Positions 45,501 to 55,374 of a stretch of 64,000 bases of DNA are shown in pieces. Each line of letters begins with the position of its first letter. Positions within the stretch are counted from its first letter, which is position 1. The notes under the pieces are model-generated. The model was given only the letters and a program-made list of their open reading frames with translations. It searched no databases and was not told the origin of the DNA. Made by a program: the position numbers and the translations under genes. Location: positions 92,091-156,090 of the forward strand of contig CAJJDO010000029.1 in assembly GCA_905183005.1 (NCBI GenBank), given 5' to 3'. The stretch is from Paramecium pentaurelia (taxonomy: Eukaryota > Ciliophora > Oligohymenophorea > Peniculida > Parameciidae).

Positions 45501-47712
45501 TTATTGTTATTCCAAATGTGGAGATGGTATTCTATAATGGAATGAAGATTGTGATGATGGCAATGATAATTATAGAGATAATTGTTATAAATGTTTACAT
45601 GGTAATTCATTTTGTTTAGATTACACTTGTACAGCTTGTGATGCTGGCAAATGTACAGCTTGTATTGATGGATTCTATTTAACTCAAGAATCTATATGTT
45701 TACCTTGTGATTCAAGTTGTAAAACCTGCATAAATAAATCAGATAATTGTACAGATTGTATGGTATATACATCTGATGGATCTGCATGTGTAATATGTAA
45801 ATAAGACTAAGGATATCAACTCTAAGATGATTAATGTGTAAATATTTGTGGAGATGGTATCAAAGTTTAAAATGAATAATGTGATGATGGAAATATAGAT
45901 AATAATGATGGTTGTAATTAATAATGTCAAATTGAAGAAGGCTATTAATGTTAAACCTTATGTGAGAAGATTATCTATCCATCTATTATATTTGAATTAA
46001 ATCCATATGATTTAAAATATGACTCATAAAGAATTGTGAGAATTAAGACAGATCAATAAGTTTCAATATCTGGAAGTATCAATTCCATTATGAAATTTAA
46101 AATTAATAATTTAAATTAATATGAAATTACTTATGTAGATTTAACATCATACTCTGATTAATATAGTTATTTGTTTCTAGAATTGAATATTCAATTTTAA
46201 TCAGTGGTTTCCAATCCTTAATTAATTTGTTAGATAGTAAATCAAGATGCCATTCTAAATGAATAAGGAAATACTTTTAAAGAAAAAAATTATATTACTT
46301 AATTATTGGAATTTAAATCACCTTCTAATTCAACAGAAAGTGCTACTAATGGTTTAATAAAATTAAGTAAATATATTTTGTATCTGCTCTTTGGATTTGC
46401 TATATTAGCATTTCTATTTGGAGGACTAAATATATTTTGGAATTTATTAGATGTTCTATAATTAGTATCTTACTTATAATTTTTAAATGTTTAATATCCA
46501 TATAATGTTAATAATTATTTTACAATATTTGGATTTGCCCAATTTGATTTTTTAAAACAATATATTGATTTGGAATAATACATTAGTAGATATGTAAATA
46601 CACCTGATGCAGATTCTAAGTTTAAAAATGAAGGATACTCAACTGTCTTCTATGTAAACATAATTACTGTTTTGACTGTATTTATAACAACATTCATTAC
46701 TTTTATTGCTTGTAGAATACTATTTTAAACTTTGACTAAGATTTCCCATTCTTTTATATATGCTCCAATTGATTCATAAGAATAAAGTGTATGTACATTC
46801 TTCATTTATAGAATTTCAAGAAATTTATAACAATCCTTATTAAAAATAAATTAAGAATTTATGTCAGGTGTGATTCGCACATTCATGGCAGTAGCTTTTG
46901 ATTATAATCTTGCTTTGTTTCTATAATTAAAGGATGTATATATCAATGATCCAATTTTATTTTCTAGTTTTTTATTTTGCATAATTGCATTGTTATTAGA
47001 AGTAATATTTATTTATTCAGCAATACTTTTTATGTCTAAACCACCTTATGTTTTCAAATAGAAAGTTATACAACATAATTTTGGAGCAATATATGAAGGT
47101 GTAAAATTAGAAAAGAATCCATTTACTTATTATTTCAATATAATCTTATTGATTAAAAAAATGTTATTTATGATGTTTCTAGTATTATTTTATTAGATTC
47201 CTTGTATTTAAATTGGATTAGTATCCATGTTAAATATGATGATGGCTGTTTATTTGATTAAAGTGAAACCTCTTGAAGATAAAGATGAATTAAATAAACA
47301 AATAGGTTCTGAAATGATAATATGGTTAGCAGAAATGTTTATATTGGGTTTTGCAATAAATGAATAAACAAATTAATTGGAGGATAATGGAAAATTGAAT
47401 TTAGGATGGTGTATTATAGCATCTACATCATTCCTAATATTCTTTTAATTGATCATCGATGTTAAATAGCATATAAACTTCTTAATCCATGAATATGATA
47501 TAATCAAAAAATTAATTGATAGAATTAGATTACTTATGAATAAATAAGAACCATAAGAAGAATAAAATATATTTCTATAAGGAAAAAGAAGATTAGGATT
47601 TGAGAATAATACTTCTATAAATAATCTTAATAGTGCTATGAATAATAGATCCACTTGTCAATTTAAATAAGGAAGAGTTGTTACATTTACAGTCAGTTCA
47701 AGTAGTAGCTGA
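42519..47712 (+). CDS. Giant cysteine-rich surface protein with multi-span C-terminus, about 1,712 aa
   Basis: Introns at 45116-45141 and 45286-45310. After a signal-like KFIVVLVIIQSLG come about three beta-rich modules separated by Cys clusters, then a long run of GFR/furin-like repeats (CSVCNIGCNSCNGALECITC and many like it). Two motifs, CGDGILQWNEDCDDGN and CGDGIKVQNEQCDDGN, are DUF4215-type Cys repeats. From about residue 1270 at least seven hydrophobic segments follow (YLLFGFAILAFLFGGL; IIALLLEVIFIYSAILF), then a cytosolic tail. The likely role is a surface receptor or adhesin-like protein. The start is odd: the ATG at 42519 is one base out of frame (see findings). Confidence 0.85.
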
Positions 47713-48508
47713 AATCCATCCTCTTATCTTTTGCTGTGTATATTATTTCATGTTTATATATTTAATCAATATTATATAATCATTCTCCAAATAGTCTTAT
47801 TTCATTACATAAATCAAAATTAATTCATATATTTCAATAATTATCATTTCGTCATTATTATCTATTAGACTATGAAATTTTAAATATTTGGTATTTCTAA
47901 TTTAATTTAAGTTATGTAAATAAATTTATATTTAATTAAATATGAATCAATTATTGATGTAAATTCTATAATAATTATATCTTAAATATAATTATATCTT
48001 TTGCTATCAATTTCTTTTATTATTTTATTGCTGAATACTTTAGAATGAAATCAAAATATTAAAATGAATGGAACATCAGACTTAAATTATGTTATATCAA
48101 AAAAGATAATTGCAATATCATATACTAGTATAGTTTTGTTATTTTATAAAACTAAAATAAGATAATTTTTGGAAAGTTTATTATTTTTTTAAATATTTAA
48201 TATAATCTATCTATTATGCAATCAAATCTAAATTAAAAGGCAACTTTAATTAATTTAAAATTATATCTTGCATCTTTACAAATAATATTGCTTCATTATT
48301 TTTGTAAAATAATATTATACTGATTAAGTACAATACAAATTTCTATATATTTCTAATAAAATAGTTAATATTAACAAATCTATTTATTTTTTCATTTAAT
48401 TGATTCATATTTAACAATGAATAAATATATATTTTAGAGATAATTAGTTAGATTGATTTGTTTTAAGAATATTTTGAAAAAATAAATAAAATCTTTTTAT
48501 TTATAATC
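47713..48508. other. Intergenic, presumed RPS23 promoter region
   Basis: 796 bp of AT-rich DNA without coding frames. It includes the upstream region of the highly expressed ribosomal gene. No motif was recognised. Confidence 0.45.
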
Positions 48509-48960
48509 ATGGGTGTCGGAAAACCAAGAGGTATGAGAGCAGGAAGAAAGCTCAAAGATCACAGAAGAGTTAATAGATGGGCTGATAAAGAATATAATAA
48601 GGCTATGATTGGATCAAGATATAAAAATCCATTTATGGGTGCATCACATGCTAAGGGATTGGTTGTTGAAAAAATCGGAGTGTAATAATTATACTATTCT
48701 ATTATAGTGAATCCAAATAACCAAACTCTGCTGTCAGAAAGTGTGTTAGAGTATTGCTTAAGAAAAATGGTAAAAAAATATCAGCCTTTGTTCCAAAGGA
48801 TGGTTGTTTGAACTTTTTAAATGAAAATGATGAAGTAACAGTAGCTGGATTCGGAAGAAAGGGACATGCAGTAGGTGATATTCCAGGGGTCAGATTCAAG
48901 ATCATTGCTGTCAAAGGCAAATCATTACTTGCTTTGTGGTTAGGCAAGGTAGAAAAATGA
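48509..48960 (+). CDS. RPS23: Cytosolic small-subunit ribosomal protein uS12 (RPS23)
   Basis: One 26 nt intron at 48682-48707 leaves 141 residues, as in other eukaryotes (about 143). It starts MGVGKPRGMRAGRKLKDHRR and keeps the uS12 decoding-loop motifs KQPNSAVRKCVRV and GRKGHAVGDIPGVRFK. The protein lines the decoding centre. The Gln in KQPNSA is written TAA, direct proof that TAA is sense here. The gene has more G/C-ending codons than its neighbours, as expected for high expression. The minus-strand frame over it is a shadow. It converges on the actin-related gene, 39 bp away. Confidence 0.98.
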
Positions 48961-48999
48961 CAGTACAATAACAATCCATTAAATATATTTATCTAAACC

Positions 49000-50289
49000 T
49001 CATAATTATTTTTTGATTAAAATGCGTTCTCCTTCATCTTCAAACTCTTTCTTTAATATCCACATACTTTTGAATGAGGCCAAATGAGATAAAATTGATC
49101 CCCCTTACCAACTCAATGTAATACGTTCAGGTGGGGCCCATATTTTCACCTTTTATATTCTACATATTAATACCTTAGCCTCTTTTGGTACTAATCTCTT
49201 TACTTCTCCTATTAATCTCTCTGGAAATCCTTACATCATTGAAGTACCTCCTGTTAATACAATTTCACTATATAAAGGTTTCCTCAAATCTAAATCAACC
49301 TTTTATATTGAATTTGCCAAAATCTCAGGAATAGCTAAACTTACTTTCTTTGTAAATTACAATTCAATTCTAAACCATATTTTTCTGGACACATCAAAAT
49401 CTCAGGTGCTCTTTATTTCTCAAAACTCAATTCAATTGTACTATTGTCGGGTAACATATATTAATCTTTGATCTTTCTTTCCTCTTAAAATTTATCTTCT
49501 CCTATCATAGCTGGACTTAAAAAACATCTTTTTTCCTTGACTTTCTTTATAATCTCATATTCAGCCTATTAATATAATGAATATTGATTACTGTAGTAGT
49601 AAATGTATATCCTGTTCTTCTCAATAAATTATTGAGATTTTCTGTAACATCTCTTCCTGCCAAATCTACTCTTTATGCACTGTGTTAAATATAGAATCCT
49701 TCATAAATTGGAATACTTTATGAAACTGTGTCTCCAACATCCAAAATTACTCCAGTTGTTTTACCACTTGCAAATAAACTGATAACTCCAGATACTGCAA
49801 AGAACAAAGCTGGACAATTATAACTTTCAAAAAATTGTTTTGCAATTTCCACTTTTTATGATTATGATGCATATGGAGGTTCTGTTAATAAAATTGGACA
49901 CTTAAATAAATTTAATAATTAATAATTACTTCTTTTGGATTTCCATGCAATTCTTAGAATGTATATTTCCATAATTAATCCATTTCATTCATGTCTTTAA
50001 TTACACCTCTTTAATAAGGGTATTTGATTTTCATCATTCCTCTTGTACTATCTGTAATTTAATTTCCTACATAAAATTCTTGACTATTTGCTACAGGTAA
50101 GGCTTTATATTTGGGACGTCCAATACTTAATTATTTTTCAATTTATTTACTATGAATTGAAAATCAATTTTGGTTTATCATCTCCACCAAATCCAGCCTT
50201 CATTTAACTTGAACCCTATTTAATTATATTTTAATTAAATTTACCATGTCAATCACAATTGAGTTATTAGCAAATATGTCATTATCCAT
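49000..50289 (-). CDS. Actin-related protein, closest to ARP1/centractin, with a frame break
   Basis: Introns at 50216-50244, 50126-50150, 49901-49929, 49566-49591 and 49150-49173. Actin-fold motifs: IDMGSSQMKAGFGGD (phosphate loop 1), IGRPKYKALP, TEPPYASQ, GVILDVGDTVSQ (loop 2), PIYEGFYIQHSAQRVDLAGRD, IVLTGGTSMMQGFPERL and APPERITLSWQGGSI. IYEGF...RxDLAGRDV and the DLDLR segment fit ARP1, the dynactin filament subunit. Loop 2 has Val where actin has Ser. Between CPEKYGLEL and SLAIPEI the frame shifts (near 49366) and no normal intron fixes it. About 380 residues either way, the size of actins. Confidence 0.82.
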
Positions 50290-50385
50290 TTTATAAATTA
50301 AATTTAATTTATAGGTTTATTTTTATAAAGTCTTGAGTCTTCATTATTAATAATAATAATAAATAAAATACATTATTATATAATA

Positions 50386-51397
50386 TCAAATTTCATCTGA
50401 TTTTTAAAGTGGCTTCTCTTTATTTTTATCACAAGTTCTTTTATATTCCTTTATTAATGAATCCAATTATAACTTATATTCAGGAATTAATTTATCATAT
50501 AATTTTTTAATAGCTTTTTCTATTGATTTCTAATATAAAATTCAATTTTAATACATAATGATTAAAATTAGGATTTTCAAAAAAGGTTACTATAACTTTA
50601 AAAGTATCCTTATAAAATTGTTATTCAATACAATTCTCTAACATCTCAGTTACATCTAACATTATAAATGCTGATAATAATTCCTCATTTCCTATATATT
50701 TAATTAATAATCTTAACATTTCTAATCTACCCTTTTTTATAATAAATATTCTTACTTTATAATTATTTTTATTATCCTTATTGCATACAAATTATACTAA
50801 TGTACCTGATATCTCTTTAATAAAATGTGAACACACTTCTTCTAAATAAGCAACAGCATTTTCTGAAGTAGATAACCAACTCTCTATTATTTCAACAATA
50901 GTCAATAAATTAGGAAATCTAACAAATAATAATACATAAAATTAGAGTATATCAATAGACATTTTATTGGTTATTTGTAAATGTAAAATGATAAGATTAT
51001 GTTATTAAGCATAATCAATCTTCTATTATTTTAATAAGAGTTTCTCAGTAATAAGTGATGTTAATTCTTATGTTTACTCATTATTTAAAGGACATATTCT
51101 AATCATCTTAGTTAATTCTTAAATTGAATCTTTACTTTTTAATCTTTAAGCAAATAAATAAGCATTTTTATTAGAAGTTAATTTTGAAGAATTGTTTGTA
51201 TTAGTATCAAAAGTCTAATCAATTTATTTAACTAATGAAGATGATTATTATTATATTGGAGAATTCATCATTTACATTCTTTATTATTATAACAATGTAT
51301 TTAGTTATTATAACCTTTATTATTAATGCAAAGTCTCTCTTATTTAATACAGTTTCTATAGTTCATATGATTGAGGATTAAATTATTCTGAATTCAT
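50386..51397 (-). CDS. Hypothetical helical protein, 328 aa
   Basis: ATG at 51397 (MNSEQFNPQSYELQ) to TGA at 50386-50388 with one 25 nt intron near 50550. The first 60 residues are Gln-rich. The rest is amphipathic helix after helix (LTKMIRICPL; LLTIVEIIESWLSTSENAV; RLEMLRLLIKYIGNEELL; DVTEMLENCIEQQFY), resembling ARM/HEAT-type solenoids. No named family recognised. A later start (MMNSPIQQQ, 51269) is possible. It lies 95 bp from the histidine kinase stop on the same strand. Confidence 0.72.
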
Positions 51398-51492
51398 TTT
51401 ATTGTTTTGTTCCTTATATAAATTGTCAATGTCATTAAATCAATCTTTTCAAGGATTTTATTTATAATTATTAAATTATGTATATTACAAAA

Positions 51493-53467
51493 TCAAAAAT
51501 AATAAGTTGTTAAAATATCTGTTAGTTCTTAATCTCTAATTGGTTTTACTAGATAATTCAAAATACCAATCTTTTAACATTATTCTTTCTCTTTATGATC
51601 AGTATATCCAGAACAAGCAATAATAATTTAATTAGGATTAATCTTAAGTACTTCCTTTGCAGCATTAAAACCATTTAATATAGGCATTTCTAAATCCATA
51701 AATATCATTCTATAACCACTACAAGTCTAACAACATTTTTTGTTTCTTAATTTTTCAATACATTCACTACCATTTGAAGCTGAATCTATATCTACAATAT
51801 TTCTAATTATTGTATAATATTTACTTTTTATTTAGTAGTTTAATGAAAGTAAAAACATTAAAAATTTCATCATCAACTATTAAAATATGAGAACATCTAA
51901 TAGGTGGTGGTTCTAAATCAATTGACTTTTTAGGTTCTAATAAAAATGCTTAACCTTCATCAACATCTTATGATTAACCTGGATTTTCTTTTATTCTATA
52001 ACTAGATACTTTTTTCAATCTAGTTTATTAGATTTACAAATTAAAGAAAAAATAGGTACCTTAATTTAATTTTGAATCTATTTATAATCCTCCACAACCA
52101 ATTGAACTTGCTATTTGATTACTTATAACCAATCCTAATCCAACACCATTCTCATTTCTTTTTCTACTTTCTTCAGAATTTACTTTTGAAAATTATTTAA
52201 AAAGTTTCTTTTAATCTTCATCAGATATACCAATACCATCATCTTATACACCTATTCTAATTGTTGTGTTATCTATATAAGATACAATAATTGTAATTTA
52301 ATTTGATGCAAATTTAAAGCTATTACTCAATAAATTTACTAAAATTTATTTAATTCTATTTCTATCACTAACAACTATAAAAGGAGCTTTATTATCATAA
52401 ATATATGATAAATTTAATTTTAATATTTTTGCTTTTAATGCAAATAATTTTAAACATTCTTTGATTAATTATTCCAAATTAAATCTTGTCTATTGTAATG
52501 CAAATTTACCATTTTTAATTTAAGCCAAATCCAATAAATCATTTGATAAATTTAATATATAATATGAATTATCTAAAGCAGCTTAAAGCATTTCAGAATT
52601 ATCCATAGTTAATTAATTAGTATGTAATACATTTTCTATCATTTAAATAATACAATTTAATGGAGATCTGTATTCATGACTTACATAAGATAACATTTTA
52701 GATTTTTATAGATCATATTCTCTTAAATATTTGATTTTTTATTTATGTGTAATATCTCTAATCAATATGAAGAATAAATTATTTTCTTTTTTTGTTATTG
52801 TCAATTCTAACATTTTTTCAGTCTTTCTTTCACTCTAAGACATTGTCACTCCATTATTAGGATATATTGTATGTAATGTAAAAAATTCATTCTAAAAACT
52901 ATTTTATTTAAACTTACTAAATATTTCTTTGAATTAATTTACAATGTTTTTTTCTTGATTCATTTCTAATAGAATCTAGTAATGTGGATTAATGGATTAA
53001 TTTATCTGGTCACTCTTTAGGAAAGCCATACTCTTACATAATTATTTTTGTTGATTCATCATTAATAAATTTTCATCTTATTAATCATGCTATTAATATT
53101 TAAGACTGTTTAAAGAATTTAAAATATCAATTATTTCTTTAGCTGAATTAACTGAAAATAATGTTTTTGATGCTATATTTGAAAATACTATTTCCATGTC
53201 TTAATTCAATTAATTTAATCTTAAAACCATTAACCCTTCATGTGTAAATTACATCATTACATCCAGTATGTTTTAGTTTAAAATTTGATTTGGAAACGAG
53301 TAATCAGGCATCAAAAAATGAGAAAATGGGTATTCTTTACTTTTTGGAGACAGTTTATCGGAATCTGACTATGAAGATGCCCGTTCTTTTCTATTTATTA
53401 ATTAATCTGTATTCTAATTTCGTTATGAATCACTTAATTTATTTCTTGGTATTATCACTTTTTACAT
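51493..53467 (-). CDS. Soluble PAS-type hybrid histidine kinase with receiver domain, 650 aa
   Basis: One 22 nt intron in the receiver leaves 651 codons. After a Ser/Lys-rich N-terminus a PAS-like domain starts at FSNIASKTLFSVNSAKEI. H-box: LSYVSHEYRSPLN (phospho-His near residue 264). ATPase domain: N-box RIKQILVNLLSNS, G1 VQDDGIGIS, G2 GVGLGLVISNQI. The receiver has ILIVDDE, the phospho-acceptor Asp in IFMDLEMP (near 581), ACSGYT and LVKP, all intact. No membrane span, so it should sense something in the cytosol and pass phosphate His to Asp within one chain. Start at 53467 gives MQKVIIPRNK; MMQFTHEG at 53257 is a later option. Confidence 0.92.
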
Positions 53468-53765
53468 TCCGTTTGTGAAATTAATAACCAAAGAGAAGAA
53501 CAAATAAATTGCGCATTAATAAAAGGATATATCAATTTAAGATGTTTAAGATATGTAAACAATCTACAAAAAACTTGATTAAAGCAATAAAACCAGCCAA
53601 AATAATCTACATCTAACAAAAAAATACTATGTTTGAAATCTTTTAAAATCCTCAAATAGTTGTGTTGTGATAAAATGAACAATTATAACATATGCTGTAC
53701 TTTCATTCTATGAATTTCTTTCATTTTGAATAACAAATAAACATAAGCTTAATTGTATCAATATT

Positions 53766-54060
53766 ATGCTTCCAATGAATTGTGTTGGTTTATTTTTGGT
53801 CTAAAAAAAAAACAATAATAAAGCCAAAAGAGCTTAGATCATCAGATATGCTAAATTCATATTTTCCCAAGATGTTAAATAGTAATAAATTGAAAACCCC
53901 AATCCATTAATTTAAAATAGGATCACTATCAATCTCGAAACAGGTTTCATTTATCAAATAATAAAATTATACAAAACCTTCATATTAAATAGCTTTAATT
54001 AATATACAAATAAGAGGATGGCCTTACAAAATTTAATTGAATCCAATTATCACACTTTGA
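53766..54060 (+). CDS. Possible small protein, 89 aa
   Basis: ATG at 53766 (MLPMNCVGLFL), one 25 nt intron at 53799-53823, then KELRSSDMLNSYFPKMLNS to TGA at 54058-54060. The frame after the intron is clean and polar, with KIGSLSISKQVSFIKQ. Two frames compete at the 3' end (TNKRMALQNLIESNY in another frame), so the end is uncertain. No family recognised. Confidence 0.4.
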
Positions 54061-54549
54061 TAAAGCTTAATATCATATGAATTTCAATTATTTTCAAGAG
54101 AATTATATTTTGAAATGTAGTCATAAATTTTAAGGTTACTAAGAAAACTAGAGTATTATTGAACAAAATTAATAAGCATATTTTTAATAAATAGATAACA
54201 CTTATATAGAAAAATGAATGAAAATAATAGGATTATATATTGTATGATCTGATAGTCTCATTGAGTTAGGTTAAAATATATTCTCTACTTCTAATAAAAT
54301 ATGTATTAATTAGATTAATTAGATAATAAGTTATAAAACAAAAAATTTTGTATTAAATTTTTATTTTTAATTTCTGACAAATCAAGATACTGGATTCATA
54401 CATAAAAAAAAAATATTGTAAATTTCAAAGTTTTAATAGGACTTTTTTTACTATTGCTTTGTGCTTTATGTGACTGGTTTTTTATCTTATTTTTGAATTA
54501 TAAATATAACATGTACTTTCTTTCCTTAAAAAGTTATTACTATTATTTT
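54061..54549. other. Intergenic
   Basis: AT-rich, with a stretch of ten A near 54406. No coding frame or RNA gene seen. Confidence 0.4.
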
Positions 54550-55056
54550 TCAAAAAATATACCCTAAAATTCTAATGGCTTTAAGATATTCTTCATCTTA
54601 TGTGTATTTGACTAAATGAAATAGATTTCTGAGCTGATTTACAAGTTCGCTCATGAACTAAAGAAATTGATTTCCTTTTTCTTCTCCAAGAATCTGATAA
54701 ACAATTTTTTTTTATCTCAAAGCATATTAGACTATGGCTTTAGAGAAATTTTTTTATATATTTGTTGAGTCCACCAGCAAATTAGGTTTTAAATTGCTCC
54801 CTTTATCATCAGATTAGATTTAAACTGAAGGTGTTTATATCTGTTCAGAGGTTTTCTCAAAATCAACAATAGAAACAGTCTTTTAAGGTTTAGTTTAAAC
54901 TATATTCTCCTCTTGTTTTGTTTGATCATCTTTCTTCTTGATGATGAGAACAGGTTGAGCCTACAATATTGAGTATTATGGATAAAATGGATTTTAAACA
55001 GGATAATAGTACTAAGGAGGACATTATGGTATGTATTGTCTTTATGGAGTGTTCAT
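54550..55056 (-). CDS. Pro/Gln/Tyr-rich N-terminus plus helical protein, 168 aa
   Basis: A single exon from ATG at 55056 (MNTPQRQYIPQCPPQYYY) to TGA at 54550-54552. The first 45 residues are Tyr/Pro/Gln-rich and likely disordered; a Lys/Glu/Ser linker follows; the last 70 residues (KAIVQYALRQKKIVYQILG; FLQFMSELVNQLRNLFHLV) form three or four helices. No domain recognised. The repeated YxP pattern at the start resembles phase-separating or ESCRT-binding regions, which is speculation. Confidence 0.62.
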
Positions 55057-55374
55057 GTAGTTCTAGAATATGTTCTGGTACATTAAATAATTATTGTTTT
55101 TTCAATTTTTTGTTTCACATTAAAATCCTAGTGAGAATACAACTAATATTTCAGAATGATTTGAATATCAGCCAATTATATTAAAGTGTTTATAGAGATT
55201 ATAGAAATGGTGCGATAAGAAATTTTAATAGTTTTATATCGCATAGAATGTCATTTGGGTATCAAGACAAGAGAATTTATTATGAATAAATATCTAATTA
55301 ATAAATTATTTTTAACTTTATGTACAAAAATTAGTTATAAAATATAATTTCTATTTTATCTGATAAAGTCACAT
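55057..55374. other. Intergenic
   Basis: 318 bp between two same-strand genes; a plus-strand open stretch here is antisense to the Tyr/Pro-rich region and its upstream. Nothing else seen. Confidence 0.4.

Noticed and set aside
48702..48974. 90-codon minus-strand ORF.
   Set aside because: Exactly antisense to the RPS23 second exon.
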